53,578 nt of DNA from Acidimicrobiia bacterium. Lineage in GTDB: Bacteria; Acidobacteriota; Terriglobia; Bryobacterales; Bryobacteraceae. The first letter of the stretch is position 1. Each line of letters starts with the position of its first letter. The notes beneath the pieces are model-generated. The model searched no databases, had not been told where the DNA came from, and worked only from the letters and a program-made list of their open reading frames with translations. The DNA lies in assembly GCA_016871315.1 (NCBI GenBank), contig VFZE01000042.1, forward strand, positions 1-53,578. Reading direction: 5' to 3'. Below, one piece after another: positions 40,434 to 48,300 of this stretch. A program made the position numbers and the translations under genes.

Positions 40434-41423
40434 TCAGGGTGCCCCGGCGTACAGTTTCATCTTCCGGTGAAGCGTCCTACGACTCACGCCCAGCAGTCCC
40501 GCCGCCTGGCGCTGGTTTCCACCGGTTTGCCGCAGTGCCTGTTCAATCAGCCGCCGTTCGGCCAGTTCCAGATTGCAGGAATCCTGTTGGAGAATACTGG
40601 AAACAGCCCCATTCAGGGACGAAAGAGAGGTGCTCATGCAGGAAGCACCTACGCTCAACTCCAGCGGAAGATGCTCCGGAGTGAGCAGGTCAGTGTCGAC
40701 CGATGTCGCAGCCCGAATCACGATGTTGCGGAGCTGGCGCACATTGCCCGGCCAGGAGTATCGTTGCATGGCTTCCAGCGCCGACGGGCTCCAAGCGCAG
40801 CCAGACCTGATCTGTTGCAGAAAGAACTCTGCCAGCGGTCCGATTTCCTGCCGCCGCGCACGCAGCGGCGGAATCTCGATGGTCAACTGGCTGAGCCGGT
40901 GGACGAGGTCCTCGCGGAACTGGCCCTGAGCTACAGCCGTTTTCAGATCGCGATTCGTCGCCGCGACAATGCGCGCCGATACCGGCACCTTTCTGGATCC
41001 GCCGAGCCGGAAGTAGGCTGCCCCATCCAACGCGCGGAGAATCTTGCTCTGATTGCGGAGATCCAGGTCTCCGATTTCGTCGAGGAAGAGAGTACCTCCG
41101 GAGGCAAGCTCAAACAGACCCAGCTTTTGAGCCAGCGCCCCGCTGAATGCCCCTTTCTCATAGCCGAACAATTCGCTCTCAAACAGGTGCTCCGGCAGAG
41201 TGGTGCAGCTGACGTCGACCCACGGGCCCGGGCGGCGTGGGGAGAACTCATGAATCGCCCGTGCTACGAGTTCCTTTCCCGTGCCAGACTCCCCCGTAAT
41301 CAGAACGATGGCATCGGAGGGAGCCAGGCGGTGCACCGCGGCCATCAACTCACGCATGGATTGGCTTGCAATGAGGAACGGGGTTCCCAAAACCCCAATC
41401 AGATCGGCATCGGAGGTGAACAT
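40434..41423 (-). CDS. Sigma-54-dependent transcriptional activator without receiver domain
   Basis: This is a 329-residue enhancer-binding protein with an AAA+ domain and a Fis-type DNA-binding domain only. Walker A is GESGTGKE (near residue 43), the sigma-54 contact loop is GAFSGA within ESELFGYEKGAFSGA (near 90), Walker B is GGTLFLDEIGDL (near 112), and YSWPGNVRQLRN precedes the C-terminal helix-turn-helix (NQRQAAGLLGVSRRTLHRKM). The GAFTGA loop has Ser for Thr. There is no response-regulator, GAF or PAS domain, only about 25 residues before the AAA+ module, so a partner protein may control it. The frame is open to 41555; I chose the ATG at 41423, but the start is uncertain. Confidence 0.9.
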   Translation of the reverse strand: MFTSDADLIGVLGTPFLIASQSMRELMAAVHRLAPSDAIVLITGESGTGKELVARAIHEFSPRRPGPWVDVSCTTLPEHLFESELFGYEKGAFSGALAQKLGLFELASGGTLFLDEIGDLDLRNQSKILRALDGAAYFRLGGSRKVPVSARIVAATNRDLKTAVAQGQFREDLVHRLSQLTIEIPPLRARRQEIGPLAEFFLQQIRSGCAWSPSALEAMQRYSWPGNVRQLRNIVIRAATSVDTDLLTPEHLPLELSVGASCMSTSLSSLNGAVSSILQQDSCNLELAERRLIEQALRQTGGNQRQAAGLLGVSRRTLHRKMKLYAGAP

Positions 41424-41540
41424 AAAGGACCCGGAAGTGCTCCTTAGCCATTCTGGTATTGAACAGCGGAGGCATAAATGGGTGCAGACCTGAGCAGGGC
41501 CGGAAAAACCTCCTAGGATGAGCCAGAATGTCACCCAAGC

Positions 41541-41634
41541 GGGCCAAGATGGCACAACCCGGATAAGCGCGTCGAATCGGGTGGTTGAATGCGGCTGACA
41601 CGTTCTCAGCCGGTTCCATGTGCCATATTGTCAC
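41541..41634. repeat. Inverted repeat pair upstream of the sigma-54 activator
   Basis: GTGCCATATTGTCAC (41620-41634, plus strand) resembles GTGCCATCTTGGCCC (41541-41555, read on the minus strand) at 12 of 15 positions, in opposite orientation and 64 bases apart. A further TGTCACC lies at 41529-41535. These lie between the activator gene and the divergent HD-GYP/GGDEF gene and could be binding sites for one of these regulators. Confidence 0.35.
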
Positions 41635-41692
41635 CTAGCAAGGCCCAGGCATGGGCGCAGCTAGTGAGCTTAACTCATTGGGTAACAACTAG

Positions 41693-44170
41693 ATGCAGAC
41701 GTCGGCGGCGAATCCATCCCTTGGCATTTCGATTGCCCCTGATCCTTGCGGAATGGTACCTGCTTCTTGTGCTCGCGTCTCGGTGCGGTTTGTTCTGATC
41801 TGGTTGGCCGGATTCCTGGCCTGCCTTAGCCTGATAGGATTCTGGTTGAACTGGCAGCCCGAGGAACCGCTCAAGTTCTTCGTATATCTGTTGTGCGCGA
41901 CGGCAGGGTCGGTGTGGAGACCAGCATCGAGCCGGCTCAAGGACACGCCGCCAATTAGTTTCGTTTTCCTGATGCTGTCGATCATTGAACTCGGCATGGG
42001 CGAGGTATTGGCGATCGGACTGGCCACGGCTATGGTGAAGGAACTGCCGCCACAGCGCACAACTCCCTCTCGCCCAATGGCTGCGCTCCGAATCGTGTTG
42101 GCACTGCTTTCGGTCCTGGTTGGCTCCGCTTTCTTCCGCTCTGGCTGGCTGCCAAACCAGCACGCAGGAGGACTGTTCGGTCTGGCGATGACGGGATGTT
42201 TGCTATACACGCTGGATACACTTCCGCTCGCGGGCATCCGAGCCTGGTCCAAACGCACACCCCTGTTTGACAACTGGGGGGAGTACCACGTTTGGTCATT
42301 TCCATATTACTTGGCTGGAACCAGCTTGGTGATTCTCCATCATTTTTCCCGCGAGTTGTGGACAAGCCATGGCGCCGTGGTGTTGATACCGCCCGCCTTC
42401 GTGCTTTACTGCACCTACTATGCCTACAAGGGAAGGCTGTCGGTGGACAGGACGAATCTGGAATCGGTCGAATCGCTGCATCTGCGAACGATTGAAGCAC
42501 TCGCAATGGCCATCGAAGCCAAGGATGTGACTTCGCACGACCACCTACGCCGGCTGCAGCTGTACTGCCTGGAGATCGGCGGGGAAATGGGGATGAGCCA
42601 GGAGGATCTGGAGGCTCTGCGAGCGGCTGCGGTGTTGCATGACATCGGTAAGCTGGCGGTTCCCGAACACATCCTCTGCAAGCGGGGGAAGCTGTCGCGG
42701 GAGGAGTTCGAAAAGATCAAGATCCATCCGGAAGTAGGCGCCGAGATTCTGGACCGGGTGAAGTTCCCCTATCCGGTGGCAGAGCTGGTGCGCGCGCACC
42801 ATGAAAAGTGGAACGGCGGAGGATACCCGAAACGGCTCAAAGGTGAAAACATCCCGCTTGGGGCCCGCATCCTGGCGGCGGTGGACTGTCTGGACGCGCT
42901 GATATCGGAACGGACATACCGCCCGGCGATGGGCCTGGAAGAGGCGATGGGCCGTATTGAGGCCGAGAGCGGAGTGAGCTTCGATCCGCGAATCGTCGCG
43001 TTGTTGAAGAGACGCTATAAGCAGCTGGAATCGGCCCTGCGCAGCCAAAACGGAAATGAGGTTGCAGCCCGCCGGGACCTGGATGCGGCGTCGGAAGCAC
43101 CGCGGCGGGTGGCAAGCTCGGCAGCCGCCTTCAGCGCGAAGCCCGCATACCTTGACTCGATCGCTGCGGCGCGCCAGGAAGGACAGGTCATGCTGGAGCT
43201 GACTCAATTGCTGGGAAACTCCCTGCAACTGGAAGACAGCTTCCATGGATTGCATTCCGGCCTGAAGAGCATTCTGCCCTTCGATGGGATGGTCATCTAC
43301 ACGTATCGGGACGGCCAGCTCACTCCGCGTAATGGTTTCGGCGGCTGCTCGTTGACACAGTTGACGGGCCCTGTTCCGGCCGGCCGCGGGCTTGTGGGAT
43401 GGGCTGTGGAAAATGGGAAGCCGGTCCTCAATGGCAATCCGTCAGTGGAGATGAGCGCCGCAACGCCGTTCCAGTCAGCTATGGTGGTGCCGCTTCCGGG
43501 AACGCAGGGCCCGATCGGGGTGATCATGGTCTGCCGCAAGCAGGCTCGCGCCTTCGACAAGGACAGTCTCCGGGTGGTGACGTCCGTCAGCGGCAAGCTC
43601 GGAGCCGTGCTGGAGAACGCTATGAAGTACGAACAGGCTTCGGCTTCTGCCACCACCGATTTCCTCACCGGCCTGCCCAATTCCCGTGCGCTGCATTTGC
43701 AGCTGGAGTCTGAGCTGTCCCGGGCCGCCCGCAACGGCACCTCCCTGGCCGTACTGGTGACCGACCTGGACGGGTTCAAGCTGGTAAACGACCGGTTCGG
43801 CCATCAGGAAGGCGACGCAGTGCTTTGCGCCGTATCGCATCACTTGCGGCAGGCATGCCGGGAATACGACTACGTCGCGCGTGTGGGAGGAGACGAGTTC
43901 GTGCTCCTTCTCCCCGGACTGGCGCGCGAAGACATCAATCACCGGATCAGCCATTTCAATCAAGCCGCTTCGGAAGCGGCCGGCAATGTCTGCCCGGACT
44001 CTCCCATCTCGCTGAGCGTCGGGCAGGCTTGGTATCCGGAGGACGGAACCGGCGCCGCCACTCTTCTGGAGATCGCCGATCAGCGGATGTACCGGGTCAA
44101 GGAATCCCGGCGGCGCCAGTTGGGCGAACCGCGCGGTTACGATTTCGACTGGATGGAAGCAGCCGGATAG
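41693..44170 (+). CDS. Membrane HD-GYP / GAF / GGDEF signalling protein
   Basis: This is an 825-residue protein that may both break down and make cyclic-di-GMP. About 1-235 holds five to six hydrophobic segments, a membrane sensor region without recognised domain. Next is an HD-GYP phosphodiesterase domain (HDIGK near 316, HHEKWNGGGYP near 368, ILAAVDCLDALISERTYRPA near 395). A GAF-like sensor follows (about 490-640), then a GGDEF cyclase domain (TDFLTGLPNSRALH near 657, ARVGGDEFVLLLPG near 730 with the active-site GGDEF intact). Both sets of active-site motifs look complete. It is divergent from the sigma-54 activator and likely monocistronic. The start is uncertain; the ATG at 41693 is the first in frame. 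Confidence 0.92.
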   Translation: MQTSAANPSLGISIAPDPCGMVPASCARVSVRFVLIWLAGFLACLSLIGFWLNWQPEEPLKFFVYLLCATAGSVWRPASSRLKDTPPISFVFLMLSIIELGMGEVLAIGLATAMVKELPPQRTTPSRPMAALRIVLALLSVLVGSAFFRSGWLPNQHAGGLFGLAMTGCLLYTLDTLPLAGIRAWSKRTPLFDNWGEYHVWSFPYYLAGTSLVILHHFSRELWTSHGAVVLIPPAFVLYCTYYAYKGRLSVDRTNLESVESLHLRTIEALAMAIEAKDVTSHDHLRRLQLYCLEIGGEMGMSQEDLEALRAAAVLHDIGKLAVPEHILCKRGKLSREEFEKIKIHPEVGAEILDRVKFPYPVAELVRAHHEKWNGGGYPKRLKGENIPLGARILAAVDCLDALISERTYRPAMGLEEAMGRIEAESGVSFDPRIVALLKRRYKQLESALRSQNGNEVAARRDLDAASEAPRRVASSAAAFSAKPAYLDSIAAARQEGQVMLELTQLLGNSLQLEDSFHGLHSGLKSILPFDGMVIYTYRDGQLTPRNGFGGCSLTQLTGPVPAGRGLVGWAVENGKPVLNGNPSVEMSAATPFQSAMVVPLPGTQGPIGVIMVCRKQARAFDKDSLRVVTSVSGKLGAVLENAMKYEQASASATTDFLTGLPNSRALHLQLESELSRAARNGTSLAVLVTDLDGFKLVNDRFGHQEGDAVLCAVSHHLRQACREYDYVARVGGDEFVLLLPGLAREDINHRISHFNQAASEAAGNVCPDSPISLSVGQAWYPEDGTGAATLLEIADQRMYRVKESRRRQLGEPRGYDFDWMEAAG

Positions 44171-44173
44171 GCT

Positions 44174-45265
44174 TCAACTTTCCGTCTTCTCGACCAATTT
44201 CTCCACCTGCATACTGTAGAGCGCCGGCGCGCCGTGCCTGTCGCTTTGAAAATAGATGCGCTGCGAATCTGGGCTGAATACGGGCGAAACGCTGGATGAG
44301 TCTTCACTCTTGTGCTCGCAAAGCGCCATCTCACGGCGCGCGGCGCGGAGCAGGATGAGCACGTAAGGAGAAGCTCTGCTTGCGCTGGCGCCGACAAACA
44401 CGGAGGCATCGGAGTTCGGGGAAAACTGCACGAACTGAGTTGTTACAGCAATCAGCTTGTCCTCGCCCGTGTCGGGATTGATCTCCCGCAGACTAGTAGC
44501 CCTTCCCTGCTCCGCCGGGTGATTCAGGTAGAGGACCGTCCGGCCGTCCGGCGACCAGCGCGCCGCCCCGACTTTGCCCTCGGCGGTCTTCAGACGCAAG
44601 GTGCGGCTGCCATCCAGATGTGCCAGGTACAGCGTTCCGCTTTGCCCTTGATAGAGTACCGATGCGCGGCGGGGACGAGGCATCGGGTCGCGAATCGGCT
44701 CCGCGGCTTCGGCGAGAGGTGTCGCCGATCCTTTGGCTAGGTGCACAAGGCGTAGCCTGTTCCCCTGTTCGATGAGCAGTGCGGACGGGCCGTCCGCCGT
44801 CACGCTCATGCCGGAGCCCGGCTCGGAGCCGGAAGCAATCCGGTAGACTGGGCGCGGCGTGGTTCCCCGAACCGCGATCATCATCAGCGTACCCTGATCC
44901 AGATAGCAAAGGTTCCGCTCATCGGGGGTGAGGGTAAGAGAGGACAAATCCAGCGAGCCTGCCGAGGTGAGCTGCTGGCTGGCCCCGTTCCGCAAGTCCA
45001 TGGCGTAGGCCTGCAATCCGTCCTCCCGCCGCGAGCCATACAATAGAAACCGGTCGCGCCGCGAGAAGATCTGATTGTAGGTGGAGGGCAGATAGCTGGG
45101 ATGCGCCGGGTCGGTGAGGCGAACTACTTCAAACTCGGTGGCTGGGTCCGGATACCGCCGCCGTTCATCGGGAACGGTGCGCCTGCTGGCCAGCGCCGCC
45201 AGCGGAACCGCCTGTAACAAACCACGGCGCGTCCACCTCTGTTTTCCGGCGCAACCGGTTGACAT
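44174..45265 (-). CDS. Secreted WD40-like beta-propeller protein (TolB / oligogalacturonate lyase-like)
   Basis: This is a 363-residue beta-propeller protein with PD40/TolB-type repeats. The opening EFEVVRLTDPAHPSYLPSTYNQIFSRRDRFLLYGSRREDGLQAYAMDLRNG resembles oligogalacturonate lyases, and the repeats VGAARWSPDGRTVLYL and VSPVFSPDSQRIYFQSDR carry the TolB-like signature. A twin-arginine-like signal WTRRGLLQAVPLAALAS is near the start. I chose the ATG at 45265 because TAGGAT (45273-45278) lies seven bases before it as a -10-like element; an ATG at 45274 is also possible. A catalytic role is not shown, since the metal-binding residues of the lyase are not traceable. It converges on the HD-GYP/GGDEF gene. 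Confidence 0.75.
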   Translation of the reverse strand: MSTGCAGKQRWTRRGLLQAVPLAALASRRTVPDERRRYPDPATEFEVVRLTDPAHPSYLPSTYNQIFSRRDRFLLYGSRREDGLQAYAMDLRNGASQQLTSAGSLDLSSLTLTPDERNLCYLDQGTLMMIAVRGTTPRPVYRIASGSEPGSGMSVTADGPSALLIEQGNRLRLVHLAKGSATPLAEAAEPIRDPMPRPRRASVLYQGQSGTLYLAHLDGSRTLRLKTAEGKVGAARWSPDGRTVLYLNHPAEQGRATSLREINPDTGEDKLIAVTTQFVQFSPNSDASVFVGASASRASPYVLILLRAARREMALCEHKSEDSSSVSPVFSPDSQRIYFQSDRHGAPALYSMQVEKLVEKTES

Positions 45266-45272
45266 CAGTTTC

Positions 45273-45278
45273 ATCCTA
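45273..45278 (-). promoter_or_regulatory. -10-like element of the beta-propeller gene
   Basis: On the minus strand TGC followed by TAGGAT ends seven bases before the ATG at 45265, the spacing expected for a leaderless transcript. The hexamer matches consensus at four of six positions, so the call depends on the recurring pattern. Confidence 0.3.
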
Positions 45279-45317
45279 GCACCGAACGCCGGAAGAGCCA
45301 CAATTGCGGCAGCCGAT

Positions 45318-46370
45318 TTAACGTGTGTGGCTGGTCTGGTAATGTTCCTTCAGCAGATCCAGTCCGAAATCGCCGGTAAACTCACGCCAGACGGTATGGG
45401 AATGATTGGCGCCGTTCTGCGTGTTGTCGTACTCCACGAGGAAGCTGGGCGATACGATGCGGTAATAATGCGGCGCTCCTTTTTCCCCGGGCCCGGCCCA
45501 CGCGAAGTGGATGTTGTTTCCCGCCTTCTGGATCTTGTCCAGCCTGGACTGCGCCATTTCCGGCGGTACGTTATGGACGTATTCGCCCAACAGGTTCTTC
45601 AGCAGCTCTCTCTGCTTGGCGTTCATCTTCGAGGCATGCAGCCCGTCGGGTTGCCCCTCCAGCACGGCTTGGCGGGAAGCCTCTGTCAGAATGTCCTTGT
45701 AGGCCGTCTCCGTTACCACCGCCACTTTGCGCTGCTCAGGCGTCAACGACAGAAGCAGTTCCCGCGCCAGGTCCTCTTCTCTGCCCAGCACGCGGAGACC
45801 GGCGCGAGGACCTTCGCGCACCTCGTGGGGATTGGCGCCGAGAAAGGTGGGGCTTCCGGCAACCTTGCCCTTCACCACGGTGAAATGCAGGCTCACGTGG
45901 TGGCCTTCCATCCTGTAGCTCCAAGCCCCGGATTCGCTCGGTTCGCCGAAGACGCTGAAGTGGTATTTTTGCGGATCGCGCCGCCCCGCAGTGTCTTTTT
46001 CCATCACGCGGAGCACGTCCTCCAGGCTCATGATCTGCGCCACCTTGATGAAGCCGCTCTGGGTGAGCCCGGCGCTCAGCAGCGCCATCGCCAGACTCCG
46101 TTGCGCCGGGTTCATCTTGCCGATGATCAATCCGCGCCGTGGCCGGTTGTACCGCCGCGGAATGTCGTCAGTGGGAATGAAGTGCCAGAAGAGGCGCTCG
46201 TCCTCGTCTGTGAACTTGAACTGCACTTGGGCACGCTCTTCCGTGCTCAGCGAGGAAAGAAACGCATTCGCCGTTTGCGCCATCGTTGCGGCAGTGGTCC
46301 GTAAATAAGCGGTGGCTAGAAAAGCGAGACAGAACCCCGCCAGCAGGAGACGCCATTTTTTCTGAGTCAC
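45318..46370 (-). CDS. DUF3500 domain secreted protein
   Basis: This is a 350-residue protein of the DUF3500 family, whose biochemical role is unknown. The N-terminal signal (about 1-28) is followed by the family segments ANAFLSSLSTEERAQVQFKF, FWHFIPTDDIPRR, GLIIGKMNPAQRSLAMALLSAGLTQSGF, GHHVSLHFTVVKG and HFAWAGPGEKGAPHYYRI. The start is a GTG at 46370 with AAGGAGG eight bases upstream, one of the few clear Shine-Dalgarno starts in this part of the window. It lies between the beta-propeller gene and the acid phosphatase and is probably monocistronic. Confidence 0.87.
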   Translation of the reverse strand: MTQKKWRLLLAGFCLAFLATAYLRTTAATMAQTANAFLSSLSTEERAQVQFKFTDEDERLFWHFIPTDDIPRRYNRPRRGLIIGKMNPAQRSLAMALLSAGLTQSGFIKVAQIMSLEDVLRVMEKDTAGRRDPQKYHFSVFGEPSESGAWSYRMEGHHVSLHFTVVKGKVAGSPTFLGANPHEVREGPRAGLRVLGREEDLARELLLSLTPEQRKVAVVTETAYKDILTEASRQAVLEGQPDGLHASKMNAKQRELLKNLLGEYVHNVPPEMAQSRLDKIQKAGNNIHFAWAGPGEKGAPHYYRIVSPSFLVEYDNTQNGANHSHTVWREFTGDFGLDLLKEHYQTSHTR

Positions 46371-46414
46371 GGAAATGCCCTCCTTCGAGCTTTGATTTCA
46401 GCAGAAATCCGTTG

Positions 46415-46462
46415 AACACAGATAAGGATACACCGGTTTCCTAGTCCGTGTTGATCGGTGTT
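46415..46462. repeat. Degenerate CACAGAT-type intergenic repeat
   Basis: AACACAGATAAGGATACACC (46415-46434) and the reversed CCGTGTTGATCGGTGTT (46446-46462) form an imperfect inverted pair. The wording resembles the AACACAGAT / ATCTGTGTT dispersed repeat I know from intergenic regions of several bacterial phyla. The 46371-46625 gap holds no gene that I can support. Confidence 0.3.
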
Positions 46463-46554
46463 GTTCTCAATACACCCCCTAGGCTATTGACCGCTATGGC
46501 CACAAGTCCCACGGCGGCCGCGGATGCGCCAACCACCGCGCATACGGGCCGGTC

Positions 46555-46588
46555 TTGTGCCCGGTGATGGATTGTGCCCGGTGATGGA
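46555..46588. repeat. 17-base tandem duplication
   Basis: TTGTGCCCGGTGATGGA is present twice without a gap (46555-46571 and 46572-46588), just before the acid phosphatase gene. It is probably a recent slippage duplication; the unit does not code for a visible protein repeat. Confidence 0.7.
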
Positions 46589-46625
46589 TTTCCCCTTGTT
46601 TCCCCCGCTCTGCTAGCCTACCCTC

Positions 46626-47468
46626 ATGCCAAAGCGATTTCTCATCCTGCTTGCCGTAACGGCTCTCCTTGCATTGCCCCAATCCCAGGAGCCCCCCGCC
46701 CATCAGAAACTCATCCCAACACTATGGGTACAGTCCGCCGTGGAATGGCAGGCATCCTGCCGGCAAACTTATCTCTCCGCCCGGGGTGCGCTGGATGAAG
46801 CCTTGCGCGATTCGCGCTGGACGGCCGAAATCTCCCCATCGTCCCTGGATCCGGTTCGCCTCGCCACACTCCCGCCGTCTGTCGTGCTGGACATTGATGA
46901 AACACTGCTGGACAACTCGCCGGGACAGGCACGCCAGGTGAAAGCCGGATCCGGCTTTGACCACAAGCTCTGGAATCAGTGGGTCTCGGAATCCAAAGCT
47001 CAACCCATCCCGGGCGCGCTCGATTTCTGCCGCTATGCCGCTTCGCGAGGCGTCACCTTGTTCTACATTTCCAATCGCGACGCCGCTCATGAATCGGCCA
47101 CCCGCACCAACCTCCGCGGCCTCGGATTCCCTCTCCCGGACGGGCTCGACACCGTCCTCCTCCGAGGCGAGCGCCCAGAGTGGACCAGCGAGAAGTCCAC
47201 CCGCCGCGCCCACGTTGCTCAGACGCACCGCGTGCTGCTGCTGATCGGCGACGATCTTGGCGACTTTCTCCATGGCGCTCGAACCACCGCCGCCGCGCGC
47301 CGTCAGCTAATCGCCCCTTATACCCAATTCTGGGGCCGAAAGTGGTTCATTCTTCCCAATCCATCCTACGGCAGCTGGGAGGACGCTCTCTTCACTCCGA
47401 CGATTCCCACTGACCTTAACGAACAACTGCGCCGGAAGCTGACCGTACTCGACACGGCGCAGCCCTGA
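46626..47468 (+). CDS. HAD-superfamily acid phosphatase (class B/C, e(P4)-like)
   Basis: This is a 280-residue exported phosphatase of the HAD IIIB type related to lipoprotein e(P4) and class C acid phosphatases. The signal peptide is about 1-20 (LILLAVTALLALPQSQE). The catalytic DxD is VVLDIDETLLDN, with D89 as nucleophile and D91 as acid/base, followed by FYISNRDAAHE near 140 and LIGDDLGDF near 205, which supply the remaining HAD motifs. No lipobox cysteine is present, so it is likely soluble in the periplasm. A -10-like TAGCCT (46614-46619) ends six bases before the ATG and no ribosome binding site is seen. The substrate is probably a nucleotide or another phosphomonoester. Confidence 0.87.
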   Translation: MPKRFLILLAVTALLALPQSQEPPAHQKLIPTLWVQSAVEWQASCRQTYLSARGALDEALRDSRWTAEISPSSLDPVRLATLPPSVVLDIDETLLDNSPGQARQVKAGSGFDHKLWNQWVSESKAQPIPGALDFCRYAASRGVTLFYISNRDAAHESATRTNLRGLGFPLPDGLDTVLLRGERPEWTSEKSTRRAHVAQTHRVLLLIGDDLGDFLHGARTTAAARRQLIAPYTQFWGRKWFILPNPSYGSWEDALFTPTIPTDLNEQLRRKLTVLDTAQP

Positions 47469-47497
47469 AAAGGGGGATTCCCATTGGGCAGGCTTAT

Positions 47498-47523
47498 TGT
47501 ATAATGTCTGTGTACATTATACA
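47498..47523. promoter_or_regulatory. Palindromic operator overlapping the GntR promoter
   Basis: TGTATAATGT (47498-47507) and ACATTATACA (47514-47523) form a perfect ten-base inverted repeat with a six-base spacer. TATAAT at 47500-47505 is a perfect -10, so bound regulator would block transcription. The GTG start codon of the GntR gene follows immediately at 47524, with no Shine-Dalgarno. Confidence 0.7.
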
Positions 47524-47907
47524 GTGCTCCTCCGCATACAGCTCGATTCCCATCTGCCGGCTTACCGCCAAATTGCCGATTCCCTTCGTACCCTCCTCGT
47601 CGACGGCTCCCTCCCGCCGGGCTCTCTTCTTCCGCCCGTCCGCCAACTCGCCCTCGATCTCAGCGTCCACTTCAACACCGTCGCCCAAGCCTACCGTATC
47701 CTTGCCGAAGAAGGCTGGCTTGACCTGCGCCGCCGCCGCGGCGCTCTGGTGCTGAAGCGCGATGCGCCAAAATCCCCGGACCCCGATTTCACCGCCTCCT
47801 TGCGCCGCCGGCTCCGCGAGATCGCCTGGGAAATGCGAGCGCAAGGCATCAGCGCAAAGGAAATCGCCCACGAGCTGCGCAGCATCGTCAAAGGCATCGA
47901 GTCATGA
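47524..47907 (+). CDS. GntR-family regulator, YtrA subfamily
   Basis: This is a 127-residue one-domain GntR regulator of the YtrA type: a winged helix-turn-helix with a short C-terminal dimerisation helix and no large ligand domain. The N-terminal pattern LPAYRQIADSLRTLLVDGSLPPGSLLPPVRQLALDLSVHFNTVAQAYRILAEEGWLDLRRRRGALVL is standard. The GTG at 47524 lies directly after the operator palindrome; a TTG at 47497 in the same frame would start inside it and is less likely. The next gene overlaps its stop as ATGA and encodes the remnant of a membrane protein of the kind often controlled by such regulators. Confidence 0.88.
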   Translation: MLLRIQLDSHLPAYRQIADSLRTLLVDGSLPPGSLLPPVRQLALDLSVHFNTVAQAYRILAEEGWLDLRRRRGALVLKRDAPKSPDPDFTASLRRRLREIAWEMRAQGISAKEIAHELRSIVKGIES

Positions 47908-48300
47908 CCTCATGGATCTTTCCCGCGCTTCTCATCAATTTCCAGGCAATCCTCTATCACGCACTGCCCCGCCTTTCACGCCCGGAATTCTTCTTCGGAG
48001 TTACCGTCGATTCGCACTACCTTGACAGTCCGCACGCACGCGCGGTTCTTACCAGATACAGAATCGTTCAGTGGCTGGCCGCCATGGCCGCCGCCGCCGT
48101 GCTGTTGCTCACCAATAGTCCGGACAAACGGTTGGCCGCTGCCCTGGGACTTCCCTCCGCTGTTCAATCCTTCGGACCCAGCCGTGGTTGTGGAAAAGCG
48201 CATGGGCGTCGGCTGGACGCTGAACTTCGGCAACTGGCTCAGCTGGCTTTTCCTGGCTGCCGCCGTGTCGCTGCCGTTACTTGACCGTCTGCTTCATTAG
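47904..48300 (+). pseudogene. Decayed DUF1648/DUF5808-like membrane protein gene
   Basis: The start overlaps the GntR stop (ATGA). The first 80 codons read as the N-terminus of a GntR-associated membrane protein (ALLINFQAILYHALPRLSRPEFFFGVTV, then one transmembrane segment). The continuation in this frame is nonsense to a stop at 48284. The +1 frame, from about 48130 to 48300, resumes with the conserved C-terminal motif FNPSDPAVVVEKRMGVGWTLNFG and a last transmembrane segment. Both a frameshift near 48120-48135 and a loss of the central part are therefore indicated, since the family is usually much longer. It overlaps the end of the convergent lytic transglycosylase gene by 24 bases. The call rests on my memory of the family pattern. 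Confidence 0.65.

Noticed and set aside
46494-46703. Minus-strand frame of 69 codons across the acid phosphatase start
   Set aside because: Overlaps the signal peptide of a clear gene and the tandem duplication; no coding character of its own.
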